The notes beneath the pieces were generated by a model. It was not told where the DNA came from. It searched no databases and saw only the letters and a list, made by a program, of their open reading frames with translations. A DNA stretch of 20,321 nucleotides from JAJYTI01 sp035302145 (GTDB taxonomy: Bacteria; Bacteroidota; Bacteroidia; Flavobacteriales; Flavobacteriaceae), in the NCBI GenBank assembly GCA_035302145.1, contig DATGSX010000105.1:1-20321 (forward strand). Direction: 5' to 3'. This document shows, piece after piece, positions 7,654 to 14,864 of the stretch (position 1 is the stretch's first letter; each line of letters begins with the position of its first letter). Both the position numbers and the translations under genes were made by a program.

Positions 7654-7738
7654 CAGAGAGGAAGGGATTCGAACCCTCGATACGTTGCCGCATACTCGCT
7701 TTCCAAGCGAGCGCCTTCGACCGCTCGGCCACCTCTCT
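7654..7738 (-). tRNA. tRNA-Ser (anticodon GGA)
   Basis: An 85-nt cloverleaf reads on the minus strand. The acceptor stem AGAGAGG pairs perfectly with CCTCTCT, followed by discriminator G. The anticodon stem CTCGC/GCGAG closes the loop TTGGAAA, giving anticodon GGA (plus-strand 7702-7704), which reads UCC and UCU. The long variable arm (ATGCG-GCAA-CGTAT) is the class II feature of serine tRNAs. The T arm has loop TTCGAAT. The 3' CCA is not encoded (the next bases are CTA), so it must be added after transcription. The gene sits alone between the asparaginase gene and exbB. Confidence 0.96.
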
Positions 7739-7762
7739 TTACTTAGTTTTGCTTTTGCAAGT

Positions 7763-7796
7763 ATAAGATAAATTATTTAGCTACGCCAAGTATCAA
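7763..7796 (-). promoter_or_regulatory. Possible promoter for tRNA-Ser
   Basis: TATCTTAT (7770-7763, minus strand) has TTG elements 16 nt (7789-7787) and 23 nt (7796-7794) upstream. Predicted initiation would be about 17-20 nt before the mature tRNA 5' end. The box differs from TAnnTTTG at two positions, so this is tentative. Confidence 0.35.
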
Positions 7797-7833
7797 ATAT
7801 AATTCTTGACAAAAGAAGTAATTCTTAGCATTT

Positions 7834-8865
7834 TTAACGCATTTCGCCCCTTAAAGAGGTCCCAAAAAAGGTTTTAAAACTTTTTGGCGATATTTTTTGC
7901 CCTAATAACCACATCATTTTCACCACAGCGGCCTCAGAAGTTAAATCCTTCCCTGAAATAACGCCCATTTGCATCATTTCAACACTGGTTTCGTATAAAC
8001 CCATAATAACACTTCCGCCAGTACACTGGGTTACATTAACCACATGAACACCCGAAGCTATCAAATTGCGCAAAGCATCCAAAAACCAATCTTCATCGGT
8101 TAAATTACCACTTCCATAAGTCTCCAAAACTAAGCCCTCTAGCTTTGGATAAGAAAAAACATGCTTTATCAAATCTTCCGAAATTCCAGGGAACATCTTA
8201 AGAATCATTACGTTGGAGTTTAACTCCTTGTGCACTAATAAAGGACGCGCTATTTTTGGAGTCGGCAATAAAGCTTCTTTATTTACATCTAAATGAACTC
8301 CACTTATAGCCAATGGTGGATAGTTGTACGAGGCAAATGCTTCGAAATGCTCTGCATGTATCTTGGAAGTACGATTGGCTCGATAAAGCTTATACTCAAA
8401 ATAAAGGCATACCTCTTTTATCTTTGGTTCTCCATTTTCTCGCAAAGATGCTATTTGAATAGAGGTAATTAAATTCTCTTTAGCATCGGTTCGCAAATCC
8501 CCAATAGGAAGTTGAGATCCAGTAAACACAACTGGCTTAGCTAAATTCTCTAACATGAAGCTCATAGCAGAGGAAGTATAAGACATGGTGTCGCTTCCAT
8601 GCAACACAACAAAACCATCGTATGACTCATAATTATCCTCAATGATCCCAACCAAAGTTTTCCAGTCCTCAACATTTATACTAGAACTATCTTTAGGTGA
8701 TTCAAAACTAATGGTTGCTATTTCACAATCTAAAATTTTCAACTCTGGAATGTGTTTCAATAAATCATCAAAATCAAATGCACGCAAAGCACCTGTTTCA
8801 AAGTCTTTAATCATCCCGATAGTACCACCGGTATAAATCAAAAGAATATCAGCTTTTTTCTCCAT
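7834..8865 (-). CDS. ansA: Type I (cytoplasmic) L-asparaginase
   Basis: The 343-residue enzyme hydrolyses L-asparagine to aspartate and ammonia. The first conserved segment, YTGGTIGM (residues 11-18), contains the likely nucleophile T15. The second, HGSDTMSYTSSA (89-100), contributes the remaining catalytic group. It has Ser at 91 where the E. coli enzymes have Thr in HGTDT. There is no signal peptide, and the length is typical of the cytoplasmic AnsA-type enzyme rather than the periplasmic type II form. The SQLP and RTDAKENL region (117-131) and the C-terminal TQCTGGSV segment also match the family. It lies 23 nt downstream of tatD on the same strand and is probably in the same transcript. 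The family is firm. Confidence 0.93.
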   Translation of the reverse strand: MEKKADILLIYTGGTIGMIKDFETGALRAFDFDDLLKHIPELKILDCEIATISFESPKDSSSINVEDWKTLVGIIEDNYESYDGFVVLHGSDTMSYTSSAMSFMLENLAKPVVFTGSQLPIGDLRTDAKENLITSIQIASLRENGEPKIKEVCLYFEYKLYRANRTSKIHAEHFEAFASYNYPPLAISGVHLDVNKEALLPTPKIARPLLVHKELNSNVMILKMFPGISEDLIKHVFSYPKLEGLVLETYGSGNLTDEDWFLDALRNLIASGVHVVNVTQCTGGSVIMGLYETSVEMMQMGVISGKDLTSEAAVVKMMWLLGQKISPKSFKTFFGTSLRGEMR

Positions 8866-8888
8866 TCTCTTTATACTACAAGAATTAA

Positions 8889-9668
8889 TTATATAGGTAA
8901 TTTAAATAGCTCTTTTGCTACCTGTGTAGTTACTTCGCCCACCTTTTGCACAGAGCACTCGTGTAAGGTAGCAATCTTCTCGGCAATAAGCGGAATATAG
9001 CTACTTTCATTTCGCTTCCCTCTATAAGGAGTCGGTGCAAGATATGGCGCATCTGTTTCTAAAACCAAAGCCTCTAAAGGCAGTTGTTGCACTACTTTAG
9101 CCAAGCGTGCGTTTTTAAAAGTAACTACCCCTCCTATTCCTAACTTCATTCCCAAGCGCAACGCTCGTTCTGCTTGATCTAATGTGCCGCCAAAACAATG
9201 GAACACTCCTTTTAACTCAGGACTAGCTTCTTCCTTCAAAACTTCAAACACCGCATCGAAACCTTTACGGCAATGAATGGCTATGGGTAATTCGTATTGC
9301 TTTGCCCATTGAATTTGAGTGCGAAAAGCTTCTTTCTGAATATCCAAGGTGGTTTTGTCCCAATGCAAGTCAATTCCAATCTCGCCAACTGCCACATACT
9401 CCTCTTTGTTGTTATGCAACTGCTGCGCAACAATTTCTAATTCCTGCTTATAGGTATCTGGTTTTACATAAGCTGGATGTAAACCTGCCATTTTATACAT
9501 TATGTCAGGATGTTGCTTATGCAACTGTTCCATAGGCTCTATTGACTCGGAGTCTATTGCTGGAAGAATAAATCTCGTTACACCTAGCGCTTTGGCTCGT
9601 TTTATACTCTCTTCTCGATCTTTATCAAACTGTTCGCTATAAAAATGCGTGTGGGTATCTATAAACAT
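8889..9668 (-). CDS. tatD: TatD-family metal-dependent DNase/hydrolase
   Basis: This 259-residue TIM-barrel protein carries the full set of TatD metal ligands. They are DTHTH at 4-8 (H6, H8), GEIGID at 95-100 (E96), IHCRKG at 131-136 (H132), FHCFGG at 156-161 (H157) and LETDAPYLAP at 203-212 (D206). PYRGKRNES (214-222) is also diagnostic. Family members are two-metal phosphodiesterases; E. coli TatD is a 3'-5' exonuclease on single-stranded DNA and RNA. The start is fixed by the DTHTH motif at residues 4-8. It is the first gene of a likely tatD-asparaginase pair and is divergent from the retropepsin-like gene. Several TatD paralogues may exist in one genome, so tatD is a family-level name. 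Confidence 0.92.
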   Translation of the reverse strand: MFIDTHTHFYSEQFDKDREESIKRAKALGVTRFILPAIDSESIEPMEQLHKQHPDIMYKMAGLHPAYVKPDTYKQELEIVAQQLHNNKEEYVAVGEIGIDLHWDKTTLDIQKEAFRTQIQWAKQYELPIAIHCRKGFDAVFEVLKEEASPELKGVFHCFGGTLDQAERALRLGMKLGIGGVVTFKNARLAKVVQQLPLEALVLETDAPYLAPTPYRGKRNESSYIPLIAEKIATLHECSVQKVGEVTTQVAKELFKLPI

Positions 9669-9673
9669 AAATG

Positions 9674-9703
9674 CAAATCTACATATTTAGTTACGTATAT
9701 TTG
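9674..9703. promoter_or_regulatory. Divergent promoter region between tatD and the retropepsin-like gene
   Basis: The 46 bp between the two divergent start codons contains two perfect TAnnTTTG boxes: TAGATTTG on the minus strand (9681-9674) and TATATTTG on the plus strand (9696-9703). Neither has a TTG at the usual distance upstream. The minus box ends five bases before the tatD ATG, and the plus box ends 11 bases before the ATG at 9715, implying very short or absent 5' leaders. Confidence 0.4.
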
Positions 9704-9714
9704 TAATAAAAAAT

Positions 9715-10155
9715 ATGGAGCTACGTAATTTACTCGAAGACAATGGTTTTTATCGCATTCCATTAAAAAAATTAGCTTCTACACATTATTTAGTACGTGC
9801 TAAAATTCATGGTAATAATGCACGGCTTATCTTAGATACTGGCGCTTCTACCACTTGTATCGACATTGAGAAAGCGGTACACTTTGATATTCTTCATGAA
9901 AAAAGCGATATGATGGCTGCAGGTGCTGGAGCACTGGGAATGGAAACCCAAGTATCGCACAGAAACCAACTGCATATTGGAACATGGAAAGACACTCGTG
10001 TTGGCATTGTATTGTTTGACTTATCACACATTAACATTGCGTTACAAGAAGCAGGAGAGGAGGCTGTGGATGGAATATTGGGAGCAGATTTCTTGAAAAA
10101 GCACCGTGCCGTAATCGATTACGGAAGAAACTGCCTGTACCTTAAAGATAAATAA
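9715..10155 (+). CDS. Retropepsin-like aspartic protease domain protein
   Basis: The 146-residue protein has a single retropepsin-type fold. LILDTGAST at about 38-46 contains the catalytic aspartate D41. The second hallmark is VDGILGADFL at 118-127, where ILG-x-D corresponds to the conserved hydrophobic-Gly segment after the flap. Single-domain members are active as homodimers. There is no signal peptide or membrane segment, so it is probably cytoplasmic. Substrates in Bacteroidota are unknown to me. It is transcribed divergently from tatD and separated by 78 nt from the next gene on the same strand. An active aspartyl protease is supported by the DTGAS motif but not shown. Confidence 0.82.
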   Translation: MELRNLLEDNGFYRIPLKKLASTHYLVRAKIHGNNARLILDTGASTTCIDIEKAVHFDILHEKSDMMAAGAGALGMETQVSHRNQLHIGTWKDTRVGIVLFDLSHINIALQEAGEEAVDGILGADFLKKHRAVIDYGRNCLYLKDK

Positions 10156-10160
10156 TGACC

Positions 10161-10188
10161 TTGTGCAACTTATGTTACGATAGCTTAG
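10161..10188 (+). promoter_or_regulatory. Possible promoter of the methyltransferase-HMA-thioredoxin-DsrE run
   Basis: TTG at 10161-10163 is followed after 17 nt by TAGCTTAG at 10181-10188, one mismatch from TAnnTTTG. It lies just after the retropepsin-like stop and about 45 nt before the methyltransferase ATG. Weak evidence. Confidence 0.25.
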
Positions 10189-10233
10189 ACTATTTATAAC
10201 GATATTTACATGTAGTTTAAATTAGGAGTATTT

Positions 10234-10857
10234 ATGACAAATGATATTGGTGCCTTTTGGGACGAGCGATTTTCTGCAAAAGAATACATCTATGGAACAG
10301 AACCCAATGAGTATGTAAAAGAACAGCTGGCAAAATTAAAACCAGGAAGAATTTTATTTGCTGCTGAAGGTGAAGGAAGAAACGCGGTATATGCTGCTAC
10401 AAAATCATGGGATGTGGTAGCTTTTGATCCAAGTAAGGCAGGAAAACAAAAAGCATTACAACTTGCTGCATCAAAAAACGTAGAGATAGCATATCATATA
10501 ACAGACGTAGCCAATGCAGATTTCATCTTAGAGAGTTTTGATGCAGTGGTTCTAGTTTATGCACATTTCCATGAAAGCGTTCGTAGAGAATACCACAGAA
10601 AGCTTGCAAACTATGTGAAAAGTGGCGGATATATAATTCTCGAAGGTTTTTCTAAAGAGCATCAGGAAAATCAGAAGAAAAATCCAAAAGCAGGAGGCCC
10701 AAAAAATCCAGAAATGTTGTATACCTTAAAGGAGCTGAAAAAAGACTTCGAAGATTTCGAGCTTATTCTTTCCAAGCAAACTAGCACGGAGCTAAAAGAA
10801 GGCGATTATCATGTAGGTAAAGCCGATGTGATTCGAATTTTAGCTAAGAAAAATTAA
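10234..10857 (+). CDS. Class I SAM-dependent methyltransferase (TehB-like)
   Basis: The 207-residue protein opens with the FWDERF...YIYGTEPNEYV pattern seen in TehB/thiopurine-type methyltransferases of bacteria. The SAM-binding motif I is ILFAAEGEGRNAVYAA (about 40-55), followed by VVAFDPS (61-67) as the acidic strand-2 motif. Later strands (FDAVVLVYAHFH, GGYIILEGFSKEH) complete the Rossmann fold. The substrate is not evident; relatives act on tellurite, thiols or small molecules. An unusual AGGAG at 10224-10228, five bases before the ATG, is a good ribosome-binding site in a phylum that seldom uses one. Twenty bases separate its stop from the HMA gene, suggesting one transcript. Confidence 0.85.
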   Translation: MTNDIGAFWDERFSAKEYIYGTEPNEYVKEQLAKLKPGRILFAAEGEGRNAVYAATKSWDVVAFDPSKAGKQKALQLAASKNVEIAYHITDVANADFILESFDAVVLVYAHFHESVRREYHRKLANYVKSGGYIILEGFSKEHQENQKKNPKAGGPKNPEMLYTLKELKKDFEDFELILSKQTSTELKEGDYHVGKADVIRILAKKN

Positions 10858-10877
10858 TTAAAACCATTAGTGATATT

Positions 10878-11075
10878 ATGACACATAAAATAAAAGTAAA
10901 TAACGTAACCTGCGATGGATGCGTAAACACTATAGAAACAGAATTAAAGAAAATAGATGGTGTAGATAATGTGCACTTCGATAAATCGAGCCTAACCGTT
11001 AAAGTAAAGGGCACAACCACTAGAGAAATCCTAACAAAAACCTTGCTTGAGTTAGGTTATCAAGAGAAAAACTAA
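10878..11075 (+). CDS. Heavy-metal-associated (HMA) domain protein
   Basis: This 65-residue protein is a single HMA domain with the ferredoxin-like pattern IKVNNVTCDGCVNTIE...LGYQEKN. The metal-binding pair is C12-x-x-C15 in TCDGC. Soluble proteins of this size usually carry Cu(I) as chaperones (CopZ/Atx1-type). The first residue of the usual GMTCxxC is altered to VT. No copper ATPase lies beside it here. It lies between a methyltransferase and a thioredoxin, so a role in thiol or soft-metal chemistry is plausible but inferred. Confidence 0.88.
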   Translation: MTHKIKVNNVTCDGCVNTIETELKKIDGVDNVHFDKSSLTVKVKGTTTREILTKTLLELGYQEKN

Positions 11076-11086
11076 GGAAGTATCTC

Positions 11087-11392
11087 ATGTCATTTGCAGA
11101 TAGTTTATCCGACACAAAAGTTAGCTTAGTAAGTTTTTCTGCCGACTGGTGTGGCACTTGCCAAACTATGGATCCAATACTCGACTATATACAGGAAGAC
11201 CTACAAGATAAAATAGCCTATATAGAAGTAGATATCGATAAAAGCCCAATGATCGCTGCGGCTTTTCAGATTCGTAGTGTACCTACCCTGTTACTATTTA
11301 AATCAGGAAAAATACTATGGAGACATGCTGGACTTATCGCACCACAAGATTTGAAAAGCAAACTAAAATCTATTTGTAATGTTTTGAGTTAG
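11087..11392 (+). CDS. Thioredoxin-family protein with CGTC active site
   Basis: This 101-residue protein is a compact thioredoxin fold without a signal peptide, hence cytoplasmic. The active site is WCGTC at residues 21-25 (C22, C25). Canonical thioredoxin has WCGPC; Thr in place of Pro can shift redox potential. The cis-proline loop SVPTLLLF (P66) and the strand IEVDIDKSP are normal. An AGGAAG sequence at 11075-11080 lies six bases before the ATG and overlaps the preceding stop, so translation may be coupled to the HMA gene. Whether it reduces the DsrE or HMA proteins next door is inference. Confidence 0.92.
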   Translation: MSFADSLSDTKVSLVSFSADWCGTCQTMDPILDYIQEDLQDKIAYIEVDIDKSPMIAAAFQIRSVPTLLLFKSGKILWRHAGLIAPQDLKSKLKSICNVLS

Positions 11393-11430
11393 GCTTCGTC
11401 TTATTCAAATGAAACCTATAATTAATACAA

Positions 11431-11874
11431 ATGAAAAGATTGTTTTTATTACTCACTATAGCCCTTTTAAGTTTAGGAGCTATTCAAAACACAAACGCAC
11501 AAACTTATTCCGTAGAAGAAGTCAACCAAGCTGCTATGAAAAAAGATGGCAAGTATGGTATTATGGTAGACAATGGCAACTACTTAATGGCTTCTATTGT
11601 TACAGGAGAAATGTATAAAGCGTATAGCACCGACATTCAGTTTGAAGTGGTACTGATTGGCGCTGTAGTAAAAGAACTTGCAGAAGACAAAAAATTAATT
11701 CCTTTTATAGAGCGCGCTGAAAAATCAGGTGTTCGCATCGTAGTGTGTAAGTTCGCCATGGATAAACTAGGGGTTACACCATCCGATTTACCTTCTTATG
11801 TAGAAATAACTGGGAACGGCTTCACCTACTACTATGGCTTACAAGAGCTTGGTTTTAATACGATATCGCTTTAA
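11431..11874 (+). CDS. Exported DsrE-family protein
   Basis: The 147-residue product has a signal peptide (about 1-23, cleaved TNA before Q24) and a mature DsrE-like domain. The hydrophobic strands KYGIMVDNGN and DIQFEVVLIGAVV, a helix with ERAEKSGVRIVVC, and a single cysteine C106 followed by KFAMDKLGVTPSDLP fit the DsrE/TusD fold. In that fold a conserved Cys can carry a persulfide. DsrE relatives in sulfur oxidation or sulfur relay act on protein-bound sulfane sulfur; the exported forms in Bacteroidota have no defined role that I know of. It is last in the run, 38 nt after the thioredoxin gene and before a strong hairpin. The other reading frame overlapping its start is a shadow. Confidence 0.82.
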   Translation: MKRLFLLLTIALLSLGAIQNTNAQTYSVEEVNQAAMKKDGKYGIMVDNGNYLMASIVTGEMYKAYSTDIQFEVVLIGAVVKELAEDKKLIPFIERAEKSGVRIVVCKFAMDKLGVTPSDLPSYVEITGNGFTYYYGLQELGFNTISL

Positions 11875-11899
11875 GTAAGAAACATTATTTCATAAATAG

Positions 11900-11936
11900 A
11901 CAATGGTAGTTACTTTAATGAAGTAACTACCATTGT
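11900..11936. terminator. Bidirectional hairpin terminator
   Basis: A perfect 16-bp stem (11900-11915 pairing with 11921-11936) with a 5-nt loop TAATG lies between convergent genes, 25 nt after the DsrE gene and two bases beyond the CotH stop codon. The tails are moderately U-rich on both strands (TTATT on plus; TCTATTTAT on minus), so it can serve both transcripts. Confidence 0.8.
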
Positions 11937-11938
11937 TA

Positions 11939-13447
11939 TTAGAGATCTGCTGCAAAGCTATCCATATAAACAATGCGTTGATCGAGCCAGTAAATAAGTT
12001 GTTGTGCAGCAGCTTCCGAACTACCCACACCTTGCCCCCATACTGCATAATCCAACTCATAAGAACCGCTTATAGTTTCTGCATAGTTTAATATATAAGC
12101 TTTCAATTCTGGATATTTATTTACTTTAAAGTCCTCCCAACGTTCTTTATATAACGATTGAACAACTGGATCCTCCAAGAACCGAGAAAAAAATATTTTC
12201 CCTTTAAAGTCACTCGCTACAAACAATGATTGCTGCGGATTGTTAAAATGTGTGTTTTGTCCAGGATCATATCCAAAAGCCCAATCAAAATCCCAAACTG
12301 GCCCCATTTTATACTTTCCATCTTTTTGCTTATGCATATAGGTACTCTTGGGATGATTGATTTCCCTATTTAGACTAAGATTATAGACAATTAAATAATT
12401 CACAAAATCCTCTAAATCAAAAAAGTCTGTATAATTGTTATTTGGAAAAGTTGGATCGGCTATTGTCGCTTCCATGGCATGAAAATCATTCTTAGCCTTA
12501 TCCAGTTCTCTTTGCACTTCATCGGGAGAGAAGTTTTTGAATTTCGGATAACGAACCATTACTGGCAACTCATAGTAATCTGAATAAAACAGACCTGGAG
12601 GTTTATGCATATATACATCAAGGTTTAAGTACATTCCACCATCTCCTACATTTATTCTATTAGGTTTCACTTCTTTTTGTTCAGTGAAAGTATAACTCCC
12701 CATATATTCGTTATTTATGGTAACATCTACAGGAATGGCATGATTCGTAAATGGCATCCCTAGTAAACCTGCAATCCGAAAAGCCACAGCGTCTAACATT
12801 AAACTCTCGGCTCTATAATTAGATCGCAGAATCCAATCCTTCTCGGGAAGAAGTCCTAATAAAGAGGCTTTTGAGTCTAATTTAAGTCGATATGGCTTTT
12901 TAGGTTGATTCCAAGAGTCATGTCCTCTCCCACGAATTCTTGTTCTACCTTCAAAATCATCATACACCCCTTTTCCATCTATTTGCAAATTTGCCCATAG
13001 ATATTCTTCTTTGGAGGTAATAGGGTCATTATTTTCGGTAGTAATGTATAAATGAGGTACTTCTGACGCAACATCTGGTAAAAGAGTTACTTGAACCTTA
13101 TATACCGTTATGCTGCCATCTTCCGCATGCACTTCGTAAGATACTGGTTTAGTAAAATCGTATTTGCTTATCCCAGAATTTTGTTGTTCGGTTGCAACAT
13201 AGACGGTTTTTCCTACGTATTCAAAACTTGCTACTATAGAACTTAAATCTACGATGTCAGGAATCATCAAATTGATAGTATAATCTGTGATAGATCCAGA
13301 AATGGATTCTGTTAAGTATTCAGAATTCAATTCTTCTTCAAATTGAAAAGAAAGTATTTCTTTCTCATTCTTCACACTCACTGCATCATCGTTCGTACAA
13401 GAAACAGCAAATATAAAAACCAGTAGTATTGTAAAACAGCGAAACAT
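11939..13447 (-). CDS. CotH-kinase-domain outer-membrane lipoprotein
   Basis: The 502-residue protein begins with a lipoprotein signal; the lipobox ends FAVSC with lipidated C17. Residues about 27-125 resemble the DUF5018-type immunoglobulin-like domains common in Bacteroidota surface proteins. The CotH kinase domain follows (about 130-495). GRTRIRGRGHDSWNQP (167-182), PYRLKL, LRSNYRAES (207-215) and GPVWDFDWAFG (382-392) with the DFD catalytic triplet are recognisable. CotH kinases phosphorylate Ser residues on spore-coat or secreted substrate proteins; the Bacteroidota substrates are unknown. It stands alone between two terminators, in opposite orientation to the DsrE run. Kinase activity is inferred from intact motifs. 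Confidence 0.9.
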   Translation of the reverse strand: MFRCFTILLVFIFAVSCTNDDAVSVKNEKEILSFQFEEELNSEYLTESISGSITDYTINLMIPDIVDLSSIVASFEYVGKTVYVATEQQNSGISKYDFTKPVSYEVHAEDGSITVYKVQVTLLPDVASEVPHLYITTENNDPITSKEEYLWANLQIDGKGVYDDFEGRTRIRGRGHDSWNQPKKPYRLKLDSKASLLGLLPEKDWILRSNYRAESLMLDAVAFRIAGLLGMPFTNHAIPVDVTINNEYMGSYTFTEQKEVKPNRINVGDGGMYLNLDVYMHKPPGLFYSDYYELPVMVRYPKFKNFSPDEVQRELDKAKNDFHAMEATIADPTFPNNNYTDFFDLEDFVNYLIVYNLSLNREINHPKSTYMHKQKDGKYKMGPVWDFDWAFGYDPGQNTHFNNPQQSLFVASDFKGKIFFSRFLEDPVVQSLYKERWEDFKVNKYPELKAYILNYAETISGSYELDYAVWGQGVGSSEAAAQQLIYWLDQRIVYMDSFAADL

Positions 13448-13538
13448 TTTAAGTGCTTTAAGTTTTGTTAAGATAATAAATTTACTGTAAAGGTTTTCAT
13501 CTTACAATCTTTTACTTGTATATCATATTGTATTAAAC

Positions 13539-13577
13539 AAAAAGCTCGCTTGTATTTTCCACACAAGCGAGCTTTTA
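13539..13577 (-). terminator. Intrinsic terminator after sucB
   Basis: A 14-bp perfect stem (13540-13553 with 13563-13576; AAAAGCTCGCTTGT and complement) with a 9-nt loop is followed on the minus strand by a T-tract (TTTTTGTTTAAT). It ends the sucA-sucB transcript, 22 nt past the sucB stop. The inner part is G+C-rich for this genome. Confidence 0.85.
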
Positions 13578-13598
13578 TATTTATGAATTCTATTGCTC

Positions 13599-14816
13599 TT
13601 ACAATTCTAAAGCACGTTCTATATTTCCATCCATCAATAGTTCGATTGGATCTTCTATAGCTTCTTTAATAGCTACTAAGAATCCTACAGACTCACGTCC
13701 GTCGATAATACGGTGGTCATAAGACAATGCAACGTACATCATTGGAGCAATTGCAATAGCACCATCTCTAACGATAGGACGCTCTACAATATTATGCATT
13801 CCAAGAATAGCCGATTGTGGTGGGTTAATAATCGGTGTAGACATCATACTTCCGAATACACCTCCATTAGTAATGGTAAAGGTACCTCCAGTCATCTCGT
13901 CTACAGTAATAACACCATCACGAGCACGGGTTGCTAAACGCTTAACCTCTGATTCAACACCGCGGAAAGATAATGCCTCTGCATTTCTAATAACCGGTAC
14001 TACTAGTCCTCTTGGTCCAGAAACAGCAATAGATATATCTTTATAATCAAATGTTACCATATTGTCGCCATCGATCATAGAGTTTACATCTGGATATAGT
14101 TCTAGTGCACGCACTACAGCAAGGGTAAAGAAGGACATGAATCCTAGGTTTACACCATGTTTAGCTCTAAATCTATCTTTATATTTTGCACGCAGCGCGA
14201 ATATCTCGCTCATATCTACCTCGTTGAAGGTAGTAAGCATAGCTGTTTCGTTCTTTACAGATACCAAACGCTCGGCTACACGTCTGCGTAGCATAGACAT
14301 TCTTTTAGAAGTAGAGTTTCGAGAACCGCTTCCTGGCGTACCCATAGAAGGCACAGCATCAATAGCATCTGCTTTAGTCACTCTACCATCTTTTCCAGTA
14401 CCCACAATGTCTGCTGCTTTTATTCCTTTTTCTTGCAATATTTTATTTGCAGCTGGCGAAGGGGTTCCAGTGGCATAGGTAGTCTCTTTTTTAGGAGCCT
14501 CCTCTTTTTTCTCTTCTTTCTTAGGCTCCTCTTTTTTAGCTTTAGGCGCCTCGTCTTTTGCATCTGCTTCTGGCTTTGCAGCGTCGGTATCGATTAAACA
14601 AACTACTTCACCTACAGCAATAACATCACCTTCTTCTGCCTTAAGCGTAATTACACCGCTTGCTTCAGCAGGAAGTTCCAGGGTAGCTTTATCGCTATCT
14701 ACTTCTGCAATGGCTTGGTCTTTCTCTACATAATCTCCATCTTCTACCAACCACTGCGCAATTTCTACTTCCGTAATGGATTCACCCGGCGAGGGTACTT
14801 TCATTTCTAATGCCAT
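13599..14816 (-). CDS. sucB: Dihydrolipoyl succinyltransferase, E2 of 2-oxoglutarate dehydrogenase
   Basis: The 405-residue E2 transfers the succinyl group from E1 to CoA. Domains run in order: an N-terminal lipoyl domain (1-76) with the lipoyl lysine K43 in DSDKATLELPAE; an Ala/Lys/Glu/Pro-rich linker (about 78-112); the E3-binding domain (about 116-152, ATGTPSPAANKILQ...DGRVTKADA); and the catalytic core. The active-site segment is LSYDHRIIDG (364-373) with His368 and Asp372. It has one lipoyl domain, as usual for the 2-oxoglutarate E2. It lies 48 nt after sucA on the same strand and ends at a strong hairpin. The lipoamide dehydrogenase gene (lpd) is not in this window. Confidence 0.97.
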   Translation of the reverse strand: MALEMKVPSPGESITEVEIAQWLVEDGDYVEKDQAIAEVDSDKATLELPAEASGVITLKAEEGDVIAVGEVVCLIDTDAAKPEADAKDEAPKAKKEEPKKEEKKEEAPKKETTYATGTPSPAANKILQEKGIKAADIVGTGKDGRVTKADAIDAVPSMGTPGSGSRNSTSKRMSMLRRRVAERLVSVKNETAMLTTFNEVDMSEIFALRAKYKDRFRAKHGVNLGFMSFFTLAVVRALELYPDVNSMIDGDNMVTFDYKDISIAVSGPRGLVVPVIRNAEALSFRGVESEVKRLATRARDGVITVDEMTGGTFTITNGGVFGSMMSTPIINPPQSAILGMHNIVERPIVRDGAIAIAPMMYVALSYDHRIIDGRESVGFLVAIKEAIEDPIELLMDGNIERALEL

Positions 14817-14864
14817 ACTATTCTATTTTTTCCTTTGTTAAGGATTAAATTACAATTTAATTAT

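Noticed and set aside
7480..7833. A hidden small gene in the exbB-to-asparaginase gap
   Set aside because: The stretch is accounted for by a promoter, an inverted repeat, tRNA-Ser and its possible promoter; no coding frame with a plausible start is visible.
11409..11618. Open frame overlapping the DsrE gene start
   Set aside because: It is out of frame with the clear signal peptide and DsrE domain and has an unlikely amino-acid composition.
14062..14478. 138-codon open frame on the plus strand
   Set aside because: It lies entirely antisense inside sucB, has no recognisable domain, and is a by-product of that gene's codon use.
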